This document shows, piece by piece, positions 8,438-18,900 of a stretch of 64,000 nt of DNA. Source of the stretch: Lachnospiraceae bacterium (GTDB lineage: Bacteria; Bacillota; Clostridia; Lachnospirales; Lachnospiraceae); NCBI GenBank assembly GCA_017618075.1, contig JAFZUY010000003.1, forward strand, positions 62,001 through 126,000, read 5' to 3'. The notes under the pieces were generated by a model, which searched no databases, was not told where the DNA came from, and worked only from the letters and a program-made list of their open reading frames with translations. How positions within the stretch are numbered: the first letter of the stretch is position 1; each line of letters starts with the position of its first letter. A program made the position numbers and the translations under genes.

Positions 8438-9665
8438 TAATAAATCCGAAGCCAAATCGATATACGAATGGAGTACTGTTCTGTTTGTTGTTGGCTACGT
8501 GGTGTTTTTAATTTCTATCTCTTTATACAGCAATATTGAGGTTGCCAAGATGGAAGAGGCAGGAATCACCATTGTAGGTCGTATATTAAATTATTCCAAA
8601 TATTTGGCTTTTATTATTTGCATTATCGCATCTTTCGGAAAGATGCTTAAGAGAAACATAATTGTAGCTTTCTCTCTGGTGGCAGCTTTTCTTGCGGTAG
8701 AATATCTGTCATCCGGCAATGATACGATGTTTTTGTATATCTTCCTGTTTTTCGGAGCTTCTCTTTGCAAAAGCAAAACGATTATCAAAACATGCTGTAT
8801 CTGCCAGGGCATTTTACTATTTGCCACCGTCGGTTTAAGTCAGCTTGGCATAATTGAAGACCGTATCTTTTTGGACGGCGGGAGAAACCGACACGGTCTT
8901 GGCTTTACATGGACGACAACCGGAGCGATTCTTTTTCTCCACTGGTCACTTCAGTATATTTACTTAAGAGGAGAAAAAATAAAACTTATTGAACTGGCAT
9001 TGATGGTAGCCGTAACATTCTGGTTTTACGTAATGACTGATGCGTCAATGACATTTTATCTTTCAATCGCTTTCATTGCATATTTTGCCATTGTAAAGAT
9101 TGAAACGAATAAGTTTTTGGCGTTACGAAGAAAACCTTTTCAGATTATTGCGATGCTGATGCCTGTACTTGCTGCCGGCTTTTCGATTGTGGCGCAATGG
9201 TTATATAACGGTTCAAATAAATTCTGGATTAATGCGGATTCATTTACGCATGGAAGGCTTAAACTGGGACACAACGGAATACTTGAGTACGGAATTACCC
9301 TCCTTGGCCAGCCGATGAAATGGGTTGGTTTTACCGCCAGAAAATCCATAGGGGAATACAATTATATCGATTGTTCTTATCTGCAGATAGCGATTGAATA
9401 TGGATTATTATTCCTGATATTGGCACTGTTTGTTTATACGGTAATTATTTATCGGGGAATTTTGTCGAAAGATTATTATATAGTTTCGATTGTATGTTTT
9501 CTTTTGATATTTGCCATGACTGAGCCGAGACTTATGAATCTCATGTATACGCCTTTCCCGTTACTTGTTTTTTCAATGAGTAATGAAAGTGAAGAAACAA
9601 CGGTTCGAAAAGACAAAAACGTAATTCAAAATATATACAGGAAAAAAGAGGTTTCCGATAAGTGA
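8421..9665 (+). CDS. Second Wzy-like polysaccharide polymerase
   Basis: 414 residues, polytopic, with about ten to twelve hydrophobic segments. A C-terminal stretch (LLGQPMKWVGFTARK, then YNYIDCSYLQIAIEYG) matches the pattern of the polymerase-like protein at 2600. It probably joins repeat units outside the membrane, or acts as an O-antigen-ligase-type enzyme. The call rests on topology, similarity to the first copy, and context. The start overlaps the DUF4422 gene, with AAGAAAAAAT upstream as a poor RBS; the stop overlaps the following GTG start in GTGA, typical of an operon. Confidence 0.7.
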   Translation: MKEVFNNKSEAKSIYEWSTVLFVVGYVVFLISISLYSNIEVAKMEEAGITIVGRILNYSKYLAFIICIIASFGKMLKRNIIVAFSLVAAFLAVEYLSSGNDTMFLYIFLFFGASLCKSKTIIKTCCICQGILLFATVGLSQLGIIEDRIFLDGGRNRHGLGFTWTTTGAILFLHWSLQYIYLRGEKIKLIELALMVAVTFWFYVMTDASMTFYLSIAFIAYFAIVKIETNKFLALRRKPFQIIAMLMPVLAAGFSIVAQWLYNGSNKFWINADSFTHGRLKLGHNGILEYGITLLGQPMKWVGFTARKSIGEYNYIDCSYLQIAIEYGLLFLILALFVYTVIIYRGILSKDYYIVSIVCFLLIFAMTEPRLMNLMYTPFPLLVFSMSNESEETTVRKDKNVIQNIYRKKEVSDK

Positions 9666-10630
9666 AAGTTTTGACTATAGTTGTTTGCGCCTATAATATG
9701 GAAAACTATTTAGCGGACTGTCTGGATTCATTTATTGTTCCGCAAATGGATAAATTGGAAGTCCTTATAATGAATGACGGTTCAAAAGACAGAACCGAGG
9801 AGATTGCAAACGAATACTCAACCAAATATCCGGATACTTTTAAAACAATAAATAAAGAAAACGGCGGATGGGGCTCAAATATCAACATGTCGGTCGATCT
9901 GGCCACAGGAAAGTATTTTAAAGAAGTGGATGCCGATGATTATGTTGATCCGAAAGTCCTCGAAAAACTTATCACCCGATTATCCGAAACAGATGTAGAT
10001 TTGTATGTTACCGATCATGTTTACTGTTATGCGGACGGCCATACCAGAGAGAATAAGCCTGATTGGGCGGAATATGCAGGAAAAACTTTAAAGCAGAGTG
10101 AAGTAAAAGAATTTTATTTTCCGCTCTGGGATGCATGCATTAAAACGGATATTGTTAAAGCAAATCATAAAGAAATTCCAACTAATACTTTGTATACCGA
10201 CAATCTGGTAGTTATGCATGCAATTCCTTTTGTCGAGACTATGTCGTTTGATGAAGGAGTATTATATCATTACAGACTTGGACGCGACGGACAGAGCATG
10301 GATGAGAATTCTCTCTTTAAGCATTATCCGGATTTGTTAAAAGTATGGAAAGAGACCGTTGATTATTATTCGGATTTGCCGGGCGAGAAAAAAGAAAATA
10401 TACATGTCATAGCCAAAATGGAATATACATACAGGATTTTTATGGATTATCTGATTCGATTATATTCAAAAGATAAGAAACAGATGGTTAAATCCATGAA
10501 AGAAATGGACGAAATATTAAAAAGAGTAGATTTTTTGTATAAAAAAATGTGGAAAACAAAAAAGATATTGCTTTTAAGGATCACCGGATATCGCGGTGCA
10601 TCAATTATAAACCATTACAACAATAAGTAA
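9662..10630 (+). CDS. Family 2 glycosyltransferase
   Basis: 322 residues, GT-A fold. The N-terminal domain has the nucleotide-binding strand TIVVCAYNMENYL, MNDGSKDRTEEI and the metal-binding DADD (in KEVDADDYVDP). The C-terminal part is helical and basic, as in capsule family 2 enzymes. It adds one sugar to the lipid-linked repeat. The GTG start overlaps the upstream stop by four bases. A downstream basic tail (KKMWKTKKILLLRITGYRG) suggests membrane association. The sugar specificity is unknown. Confidence 0.85.
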   Translation: MKVLTIVVCAYNMENYLADCLDSFIVPQMDKLEVLIMNDGSKDRTEEIANEYSTKYPDTFKTINKENGGWGSNINMSVDLATGKYFKEVDADDYVDPKVLEKLITRLSETDVDLYVTDHVYCYADGHTRENKPDWAEYAGKTLKQSEVKEFYFPLWDACIKTDIVKANHKEIPTNTLYTDNLVVMHAIPFVETMSFDEGVLYHYRLGRDGQSMDENSLFKHYPDLLKVWKETVDYYSDLPGEKKENIHVIAKMEYTYRIFMDYLIRLYSKDKKQMVKSMKEMDEILKRVDFLYKKMWKTKKILLLRITGYRGASIINHYNNK

Positions 10631-10648
10631 TTTAGGGGGGCAGTGCTT

Positions 10649-13600
10649 ATGAAAAAGATGAAAGCATTCAGAAAAAGATGGATTGCTTTTACATTAAGTT
10701 TTCTGGTTACTTTTTTAAGTATCTATTCGCTTAATGTAAATGCAGAAGGCACAGATGTGCTTGGAGAAAACGACGTAGTAATTGAAACTTCCGAATCGGA
10801 TTTAATTACATACGACGATGTTATTCTCGAAGATACTGAAGACGTTATCGATGACGAGAGTATAGTCGATGTTGAAGATGTAATCGATGAAGCCGATGTA
10901 ATTGAAAATGTCGAGGATATCGATGAGGAATCGTTTGAAGAAGATGCCGATGTTGTCGAAACTGATGATATCTTAACTGAAGATGCAGCTTCTGATGAAA
11001 ACGAGTCTGATATAAAAGCAGATTTGGAAGAATCTGAAGATATTATTACTGAAGAGCCCGTTGAAATAATCGAAGAGCCGGAAGAAGAAGTCTTCGAAAT
11101 CAATCCCATGAATGGCGGATATGTTTATAACGTTACTTCATATGGCGCTAACGGAAACGATGAAGGTGATGACTGGGAGGCCATTAAAAATGCGCTGGCT
11201 GAGGCCAAGACAGCCACAACAGACATTGAAGTCAGAATTCCTGCGGGCACATATTATATCAGTCAGCAGTTACCCATTTATTCAAATACAACATTAGTAG
11301 TTGATTCAAATGCCACGATAATTCGTACCAACCATTCGGATTTGACCGGTATGATTGTGGGCTGCCATACTGACGGAAACGATCACGGCGGATATACACG
11401 TATAAGCAATGTTGAGATTAAAGGCGGTACATGGAATGCGAATTCGTCAGCATATTTCCTGACAGGAGCATTTGTTTTTCAGCACGCTTCGGATATTTAT
11501 ATTCACGATCTTACAATTAAAGGATGTACGGACCATGTTATTAATGCCAGTGCCAGCAAAAATGTAACAATCGAAAATGTTACTTTCTCAGATTGCCCTC
11601 AATACAAAGGAACCAGCAGTGAATTCTGGGGCGATCATTCTGCAGGTGATTCAGAGAGATATAAATTTAACGAGACTATTCACCTTGATTATGCAGGTAA
11701 CAATGAAAAAGGTGCAACACCTCTTGATGGCACTGTTTGTAACAATATCAATATTACCGGATGTACATTTAACGGTGTTTGCGCGGGTGTAGGTACACAC
11801 CACGAATCAAGTCAGTACAGAGCTCAGAATGTTACCGTTTCGGGATGTACTTTCAGTAACCTTACCAACGGTTCAGCCATTAATGCTTATTCATTTGACA
11901 ATTTTGCGGTAAAGAACTGCCAGATGAATTCCTGCTTAATAGGTGTTTTATCTGTTGACTCTAACGGTGAAGTATCCGGTAATACGATTTCTTCGGTTAG
12001 CAGTGCAACTTCCAATTATGGTGTTCTTCATCTTGAAAGATCACAGATTAATGTTAAGAGCAATACGATAAAGAATGCCCCCAAAGCATTAATATACATT
12101 TATGAGGGAAGCAATACCATTGATTCCAATGTTCTTAATTCGGCTAAAGAGGATGCAATCAGAGTAGACGGCAATGCTACTTTAGACATTAAGAATAATT
12201 CCGATATCAGCGGATTTACCAGATACGGTATTTTTGTAAAAGGCAATACATCCAAGATTAATATTTCAAGTAATAAGTTTTCCGGAACCTGTCAGATGGG
12301 AATGTTCATAGAAAATTGTTCAAACACCGGAAACACAATCAGCTACAATACTGTTTCGTGCGGTTCTGATTGTAATATTACAGTTCAGAATATTAAAGGA
12401 ACTATCAGCCATAATACTTTAAGCGGATGTACCAACGGTATAGGACTCTATATTGTTAACTCAAGTGTTACTGCTTCCGAAAATGAAATAAAGAATGCGA
12501 AAAACGGTATTTATACTACAGGCGGCAGTCCTACTGTAAATAAGAATACTATAAGCGGTTCGGGCAGTGACGGTATCAGAATAGACAGTGCTTCGACTGC
12601 TACGGTAAGCAATAATACGATTAGCAATACCAAGAGATATACAATCTTTGTTTCCAAAACTACCGGTGCCACAACGATAAGCAAAAATACAATCAGCGGA
12701 ACTAATGAAGAAGTAGGTATTTTTACAGAAAATTGTACCGGAAGCGTTAAGATAGACGGCAATACAATTTCTACAGGATCGTTTGCCGGCATTATGGCTA
12801 CAAAGTGCAGCGGAACAATCAGCAATAATAAAGTTACAGGTTTAAGCGGTGACGGATTGCAGACTTTGGGTGATTCCTCAACTGCTGCAAAATTCAATAT
12901 TGAAAACAATACATTTAAAACCTCTTCAAGTTCAAATTATGATATAAGACTTAATTCCTACAGCAAGGATTGCGTTCTTAAAGACAATTCTCTTGGAAGC
13001 AGAGGAATTAATGCCGCAAGCGGTGTAACATATACTTTAACCAGCGCATCGAATTTTACGGGAATCAAAAAGGATGCGAACGGCAATTTGAGATATTACA
13101 AGAATGGCCTTGAAGACAACAGTGTTAACGGCCTTACGAGTTACGACGGAACCTGGTATTATCTCAAAAATGGTGTGGTAGACACATCGGCAACCACTTT
13201 GGTTTACTTCTCAGGCAGCTGGTATTATGTACAAAAAGGCGTACTTGTATGGGGCGTAAACACACTCGTTCAATACAACGGAACATGGTATTACGTAAAG
13301 AACAGTACAGTAGACTTCAATTACACCGGAATCTTTACATACGGCGGAACAGATTATTATATCCAAAAAGGTGTAATCAAATGGGGCGTTGACGGACTTG
13401 CAAATGCCGGAAATAACAACTGGTATTACCTTAAGAACAGTGCAGTTCAAAAGAACGCTACAACCCTTGTAAGCTATGGCGGAACATGGTATTACGTTAA
13501 GAACGGTAAACTTGACTGGAACTACACCGGAATCTTTACATACGGCGGAACAGATTATTATGTACAAAAAGGTGTCCTTAAGTGGGGCGTAAACGGCCTT

Positions 13601-14050
13601 ACAAGTGTAGGAGGCACATGGTATTATCTTAAGAACAGTGCGGTTCAAAAGGGATATACAGGCCTCGTTCAGTTAGGCAATTCCTGGTACTATGTACAAA
13701 AAGGTGTTCTTAAATGGGGAGAAAACACACTCGTTCAATATAACGGAACATGGTATTACGTAAAGAACAGTACCGTAGACTTTACTTTCACCGGAGTCTT
13801 TGAATATGGCGGAACCGATTATTATATCCAGAAGGGTGCAATTAAGTGGGGCGTAAACGGTCTTACAAACGTAGGAGGCACCTGGTACTACCTTAAGAAC
13901 AGTGCTGTTGTGAAAGGTTACACCGGATTGGTAGAACATAATAATACATTGTATTATGTTCAAAAAGGCGTACTTAAATGGGGTTATTACGGAACCGTAA
14001 CTTATAACGGAAAGAAATATAATGTCAAGAACAGTACAGCAAGTAAATAA
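10649..14050 (+). CDS. Secreted beta-helix (pectate lyase-like) protein with WYYV repeats
   Basis: 1133 residues. The ATG at 10649 is preferred over the GTG at 10643, because AGGGGGG (10634-10640) lies eight bases before it. Order: signal peptide ending about VNA (32); a spacer rich in Asp, Glu and Val (to about 150); a right-handed parallel beta-helix (about 155-800) starting NVTSYGANGNDEGDDWEAI, the start typical of pectate lyase superfamily/Pectate_lyase_3 domains, then many N.I.N.TISG-type coils; and 15 aromatic WYYV repeats. Such helices include polysaccharide lyases, hydrolases and C5-epimerases. The nearby UDP-glucose dehydrogenase suggests a uronate-containing substrate, so action on the locus's own polymer is a reasonable inference. 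No catalytic residues are identified. Confidence 0.8.
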   Translation: MKKMKAFRKRWIAFTLSFLVTFLSIYSLNVNAEGTDVLGENDVVIETSESDLITYDDVILEDTEDVIDDESIVDVEDVIDEADVIENVEDIDEESFEEDADVVETDDILTEDAASDENESDIKADLEESEDIITEEPVEIIEEPEEEVFEINPMNGGYVYNVTSYGANGNDEGDDWEAIKNALAEAKTATTDIEVRIPAGTYYISQQLPIYSNTTLVVDSNATIIRTNHSDLTGMIVGCHTDGNDHGGYTRISNVEIKGGTWNANSSAYFLTGAFVFQHASDIYIHDLTIKGCTDHVINASASKNVTIENVTFSDCPQYKGTSSEFWGDHSAGDSERYKFNETIHLDYAGNNEKGATPLDGTVCNNINITGCTFNGVCAGVGTHHESSQYRAQNVTVSGCTFSNLTNGSAINAYSFDNFAVKNCQMNSCLIGVLSVDSNGEVSGNTISSVSSATSNYGVLHLERSQINVKSNTIKNAPKALIYIYEGSNTIDSNVLNSAKEDAIRVDGNATLDIKNNSDISGFTRYGIFVKGNTSKINISSNKFSGTCQMGMFIENCSNTGNTISYNTVSCGSDCNITVQNIKGTISHNTLSGCTNGIGLYIVNSSVTASENEIKNAKNGIYTTGGSPTVNKNTISGSGSDGIRIDSASTATVSNNTISNTKRYTIFVSKTTGATTISKNTISGTNEEVGIFTENCTGSVKIDGNTISTGSFAGIMATKCSGTISNNKVTGLSGDGLQTLGDSSTAAKFNIENNTFKTSSSSNYDIRLNSYSKDCVLKDNSLGSRGINAASGVTYTLTSASNFTGIKKDANGNLRYYKNGLEDNSVNGLTSYDGTWYYLKNGVVDTSATTLVYFSGSWYYVQKGVLVWGVNTLVQYNGTWYYVKNSTVDFNYTGIFTYGGTDYYIQKGVIKWGVDGLANAGNNNWYYLKNSAVQKNATTLVSYGGTWYYVKNGKLDWNYTGIFTYGGTDYYVQKGVLKWGVNGLTSVGGTWYYLKNSAVQKGYTGLVQLGNSWYYVQKGVLKWGENTLVQYNGTWYYVKNSTVDFTFTGVFEYGGTDYYIQKGAIKWGVNGLTNVGGTWYYLKNSAVVKGYTGLVEHNNTLYYVQKGVLKWGYYGTVTYNGKKYNVKNSTASK
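13060..14045 (+). repeat. Aromatic WYYV repeat array, 15 units
   Basis: Same four-unit cycle as in the proteins at 1 and 15941. From about 13660 to the end, the DNA is nearly identical to 18795-19185, with only scattered differences, far closer than the rest of the two genes. This suggests recent recombination or gene conversion. Confidence 0.85.
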
Positions 14051-14068
14051 ACTATTTAAAGATTCTTT

Positions 14069-14791
14069 ATGAACATAGCATTAATATTTGCAGGCGGAGT
14101 GGGTTCGAGAATGAACAGTGTTGAAAAACCAAAACAATTTCTCGAACTCCACAATAAGCCTATTATAATTCATACAATTGAACATTTTGAAAATCATCCA
14201 CTTATAGACGCTATTGTCTTAGTATGCGTAGAGGAGTGGATTGATTATTGTAAAGAGATTCTTGAAAGATATAACATTAAAAAGGTTAAAAGAATCGTTG
14301 CCGGCGGCAAAACAGGACAGATGTCTATTTATCTGGGATTAAAGGCAGCTAATGAATTTGCCACAGAAGATTCAATAGTTTTGATTCATGACGGTGTGCG
14401 CCCTTTGATTAATGAGCAGATTATCACCGATAACATTGACAGTGTTAAAAAATTCGGATCTGCTATAACTACTTCGAAAGTTACCGAGACAATTTTGGTA
14501 GTGGAAGAAGAAAGTAAAAAAATCAGTGAAGTTCCGGACAGAAACAACTCAAGAGTGGCTAAGGCTCCTCAAAGTTATTATCTGAAAGATGTTCTCGCGG
14601 TTGAAGAGGAGGCAGTATCTAAAGGCGAAGAAAACTGGATAGACACATGTACTCTGATGAATCATTATGGTTATAAACTTCATCTGATCGATGGCCCCGC
14701 TGAGAATATTAAGATTACCACACCTACCGATTTTTATATAATGCGAGCAATAATTGATGCGAGAGAAAATGCGCAAATATACGGATATTAA
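14069..14791 (+). CDS. IspD/TarI-family cytidylyltransferase
   Basis: 240 residues. The N-terminal loop FAGGVGSRM and PKQFLELHNKPIIIHT are the CTP-binding and substrate motifs of the IspD family; HDGVRPLI and KAPQSYYLKD follow in the usual places. The GGVGSRM form is closer to TarI/Bcs1-type ribitol-5-phosphate cytidylyltransferases than to MEP-pathway IspD. In a capsule locus that also has LicD, a role making a CDP-polyol for phospho-polyol decoration fits better than isoprenoid synthesis. No TarJ-like reductase is adjacent, so the polyol is unknown. It follows the repeat protein after 18 bases, with no clear RBS. Confidence 0.75.
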   Translation: MNIALIFAGGVGSRMNSVEKPKQFLELHNKPIIIHTIEHFENHPLIDAIVLVCVEEWIDYCKEILERYNIKKVKRIVAGGKTGQMSIYLGLKAANEFATEDSIVLIHDGVRPLINEQIITDNIDSVKKFGSAITTSKVTETILVVEEESKKISEVPDRNNSRVAKAPQSYYLKDVLAVEEEAVSKGEENWIDTCTLMNHYGYKLHLIDGPAENIKITTPTDFYIMRAIIDARENAQIYGY

Positions 14792-14808
14792 GATAGGTTT
14801 TTGTTTTT

Positions 14809-15855
14809 ATGGCTGAAAAGACGGAAAAAGAGAGAATAGATTATTTATATTTTATACAGACGATAGCGTGTTTCGCGGTCGTCTTTTTGCATACTAATGG
14901 GTGTTTTTGGAATTTCTCCGCAACAGGGAGATATTGGAAGACCGCTAATGTTATTGAGACCTTCTTTTATTTCGCTGTTCCTTTCTTTTTTATGATCTCC
15001 GGAATTACTTTAATGGATTACGGTGACAGATACAGCTTAAAAGAGTATTTGTTAAAGAGATTTAACAAGACATTTGTTCCGTTTTTCGTCTGGTCTTTTA
15101 TCGGGCTTGCTTACGCCCTTCTTACACACAGATTTTCTGTAGGAGATATTTCTTTTAAATTTATTGTAGACGGCTTTATAAATACAAAATTCACCACGGT
15201 ATACTGGTTCTTTATACCGTTATTCTCGGTATACTTATGTATTCCTTTATTTGCAATGACACATAAAGAGAAACGAAAAGAACTGTTTCTTTACCTGATT
15301 ATTATCGGATTAATATTCAATGTAACTGTTCCGTTTGTTAACAAATTTGTCGGAGTAAACAATCTGTCTGATTTAAGACCCGGCGTTGTGGCGGGGTATC
15401 TTATTTGGCCTGTTATTGGCTATTATATTCACAATTATCCACCCAAAAAAGTAATGAAAATAGTGTTAATTCTTCTGTCGATTGCAGGCTTTTGTATTCA
15501 TTTATTCGGCACGTATTATTATTCTATGCGAGACGGAGGAGTTAATTCGTTTTTTAAAGGATATAATGCCCTTCCGTGTGTTATGTACTCGGTCGGAATG
15601 TTTTTGATTTTAAAAGATTTAGGATTGTTAATGGCCAAGACAAAAGCTATTCGGGTATTTAAATTTATAGCCGGATATACGTTTCCTATTTACCTGATGC
15701 ATTGGTATATGCATGATGCGGCTATAAGATTGTTTAATATCGATAACAGAAGCATATATTACAGGTTGTCTGCACCGTTTGCAATAGTGCTTGCTACAAT
15801 CGGCATAACATGGATTATCAGGAAAATTCCGATTTTAAAAAGGATTGTTCCGTAA
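14809..15855 (+). CDS. Acyltransferase 3 family membrane protein (O-acyltransferase)
   Basis: 348 residues with about ten hydrophobic segments. DYLYFIQTIACFAVVFLHTNG holds the His of the acyltransferase 3 family in its first membrane helix (FLHTN), followed by PFFFMISGITL and, near the C-terminus, FPIYLMHWYM. The family (OafA/WecH-like) transfers acetyl or other acyl groups across the membrane to polysaccharides. Here it probably O-acetylates the locus polysaccharide or its repeat unit. It follows the cytidylyltransferase after 17 bases with a weak AGATAGG. Confidence 0.8.
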   Translation: MAEKTEKERIDYLYFIQTIACFAVVFLHTNGCFWNFSATGRYWKTANVIETFFYFAVPFFFMISGITLMDYGDRYSLKEYLLKRFNKTFVPFFVWSFIGLAYALLTHRFSVGDISFKFIVDGFINTKFTTVYWFFIPLFSVYLCIPLFAMTHKEKRKELFLYLIIIGLIFNVTVPFVNKFVGVNNLSDLRPGVVAGYLIWPVIGYYIHNYPPKKVMKIVLILLSIAGFCIHLFGTYYYSMRDGGVNSFFKGYNALPCVMYSVGMFLILKDLGLLMAKTKAIRVFKFIAGYTFPIYLMHWYMHDAAIRLFNIDNRSIYYRLSAPFAIVLATIGITWIIRKIPILKRIVP

Positions 15856-15858
15856 TTA

Positions 15859-15887
15859 TTCCAAAGGAAATGATTTTGTTGTAAAAT
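15859..15887 (+). promoter_or_regulatory. Possible promoter for the transglutaminase-like gene
   Basis: TTCCAA (15859-15864), 17 bases, TAAAAT (15882-15887). The -35 is poor. It would start transcription near 15894, about 47 bases before the ATG, which has a strong RBS (AGAGGGGAG). An 85-base gap in an otherwise tight operon supports an extra promoter. Confidence 0.35.
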
Positions 15888-15940
15888 ACCGTGTTTTTTG
15901 TTTTAAGCCATCGTGATATTGTGGCAGAGGGGAGATATGA

Positions 15941-18900
15941 ATGAAGAAAGCAGTAAGTAGAGTATTATGTTTTGTTTTGTCATCGCTTATGGCTTTTTAT
16001 TGCGTTGATTTAACGGCACTTGCATATGAGGGTCCGGAATCCGTCAATGCCGAAAATACTATTGTCAGCGAGTCTTCTTTTGATGGTGAAAACGATGAGG
16101 AAGTCCTGATAATTGATTCGGGGGATGATGAACTTATTGTCGAGGATTTTTCAGACAACTCAATTCAGGAAGATGAAGAGATTGCAGGTACTGAGGAGTC
16201 AACAGATGAAGAGGTTGCTGATGATGAGAATTCGGAAGATACAATAAATGATTTTGATGAGAATTCTGATGATGAAACAAATGAAATAGTTGAAAATTCA
16301 GAAGATGCAATAAATGATTTTGTAGAGAATTCTGATGATGAAATAAATGAAATCGTTGAGAATTCAGATGAAGAAATAAATGATGATATAGAAAACTCAG
16401 AAGATGTAACGGATGATTTTTCCGATGAAATTGCAACAGAAGATGCTGTTGAATCTGAAGAAGTTGTGGAGATTCCTCAGACCACTTCCGAGATTGAAAT
16501 AGACGAAGATGAAATCTTTTATGTGGAAGATTTTGACAATGATTCTCTTTTATATGATTATTTGGATTCGAAGATTTCAGGTTCGAAAAATACTGTTTAT
16601 TTCTCCGGAAATATGAGCGGTAATAAGCTTTCCGGTATAAACCGGCTGATGTATGAAAAAGCAAAAACTCTTTTTGTCAGAGTTGCTAACGGCGAAGAGG
16701 AGTATTGCGTAAGTGAGTTAAAGTTTAGTGAACTTGGCATTGACACAGAAAAATCTTATACTGCTGCGGAATTGGGAGTTTCTTCAATAGTCAACAGTGA
16801 TGGCGGTTTAAGTGATGAAGCCAAAACGGCTATAAAGAAAAAGTACGGACTTGATACTTATAATTCATCTGAAATATTTAAGGCTGTGCTTAGAGATTGC
16901 CCATATGAGAGATATTGGATGGGACTTCAGTGTTCAACCAACGGAATAGGTTATCGTCAGACATCTGAGAACGGAGAATATAAGATTTCTTTATATGGCG
17001 ACAATTTATCCATATATTTTAAAGTTTCCGCCGATTATGTCTCAACTAAAGGCGTGTATTATGTAGACACAACTAAAACGAAAGCTGTTTCGAAAGCAAT
17101 TGATAAAGTCAATTCCATAGTTGAGAATGCAAAAGATTCCGGCGATTTGGAAAAGGTAAAATATTATAAGAATCAGATTTGCCAGCTCACGGATTATAAT
17201 TATGATGCTGCAAACGATTCAGATCTTGAATACGGCAATCCATGGCAGTTGATATGGATATTTGACGGCGATCCGAATACAAAGGTAGTGTGCGAAGGAT
17301 ATGCCAAGGGATTCGCTTATTTATGCGAAAAAACCGCATTTTCGGATGCAGGAATATATTGCTATTTAGTCACGGGCCAGGCAAATAACGGACCTCACAT
17401 GTGGAATATTCTTCATTGGAGTGATAATAAGAACTATCTTGTTGATATTGCGTTCTGCGATACTGCAAATTCCGATGCGTTTTTTATGAAAAATCCTGTC
17501 TCGGGAACTGCCGGAAGTGATTATGCTTTCAATTCGTCGGGATCGAAGGTGTATTACTATTTTGATAGTGAAACCAAAAAGGCATACACCGTAAAAGAAT
17601 TAACTCTTAATGTTGAAATATATGCTGAATTAACAGACTTCTATGTAAATTATGATTCCGATATAATTGCAGGCAAGCCTGCTACATTTACGGTGTTAAA
17701 ACAGGGTGGCACAAGTAATTGCCAGTATAAATTGGATTATATAAAGCCGACCGGTCAGGGTGTTTACGGCGGAACACAGTTTCTTACCACTCATATATTT
17801 GAGACTACATTTGATTCTGCGGGAACATACGAGTTGAAATTCACCATAAAAGATGTGGGAGACGGAAACAAATCTGTCAGTGACACTATATCCGTTCAGG
17901 TTTATGAGGATAAGAATGCAGCTAAAGTAACCGGACTTTTTAAGCGTGATGACGGAAAATGGATCTATTTTAAGGATGGCGTTCGCCAGTCCAATTATAC
18001 AGGCCTTGTTTATCATACGGACGGCAATTGGTATTATGTTCAAAAGGGCGAGATAGTATGGGGAGTAAACACCCTCGTACAGTATAACGGAACATGGTAT
18101 TACGTAAAGAACAGTACGGTAAATTTCGGCTTCACGGGAATCTTTGGATACGGCGGAACGGATTATTATATCCAAAAAGGCGTTCTTAAGTGGGGTGTGG
18201 ACGGTCTTGTAAGTGTCGGAGGCACATGGTATTACCTTAAAAACAGTGCGGTACAAAAGAACTATTCAAACCTGGTTTATCATAACGGAAGCTGGTATTA
18301 CGTTCAAAAAGGCATCCTTGTATGGGGCGTAAATACACTCGTTCAATACAACGGAACATGGTATTACGTAAAGAACAGCAAAGTAGATTTTAATTTCACG
18401 GGAATCTTCGGATACGGCGGAACGGATTATTATATTCAAAAAGGCGTTCTTAAATGGGGCGTTGAAGGCCTGGTCAATTACAATGGCACATGGTATTACG
18501 TAAAGAACAGTGCAGTACAAAAGAACTATTCAAACCTGGTTTACCATAGCGGAAGCTGGTATTATGTCCAAAAAGGAATCCTTGTATGGGGCGTAAATAC
18601 ACTGGTTCAGTATAACGGAACATGGTATTACGTAAAGAACAGTACCGTAGACTTTAACTACACCGGAATCTTTACATACGGCGGAACTGATTATTATATC
18701 CAGAAGGGTGCAATTAAGTGGGGCGTAAACGGCCTTACAAATGTCGGAGGCACATGGTATTACCTTAAGAACAGTGCGCTTCAGAAAGGATATACAGGTC
18801 TCGTTCAGTTAGGAAGCTCCTGGTACTATGTACAAAAAGGTGTACTTAAATGGGGCGAAAACACACTCGTTCAATACAACGGAACATGGTATTACGTAAA

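Noticed and set aside
10643..10648. GTG start for the beta-helix protein
   Set aside because: Only two bases from the end of the RBS; the ATG at 10649 has correct spacing and begins a normal signal peptide.
10723..11109. Minus-strand ORF rich in Ser
   Set aside because: Antisense shadow of the acidic spacer (GAT/GAA codons read as ATC/TTC in reverse); no RBS, no recognisable protein.
13211..13963. Long minus-strand ORFs under the WYYV array, seen in all three arrays
   Set aside because: They arise from the repeated DNA in the opposite frame and keep the same period; no start signals.
14069..14791. True IspD of the MEP isoprenoid pathway
   Set aside because: Not excluded, but the GGVGSRM loop and the capsule/LicD context favour a TarI-like role; therefore no gene symbol is given.
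16134..16664. Minus-strand ORF of 176 codons rich in His and Leu
   Set aside because: Shadow of the acidic tandem repeat; composition is an artefact of the reverse frame.
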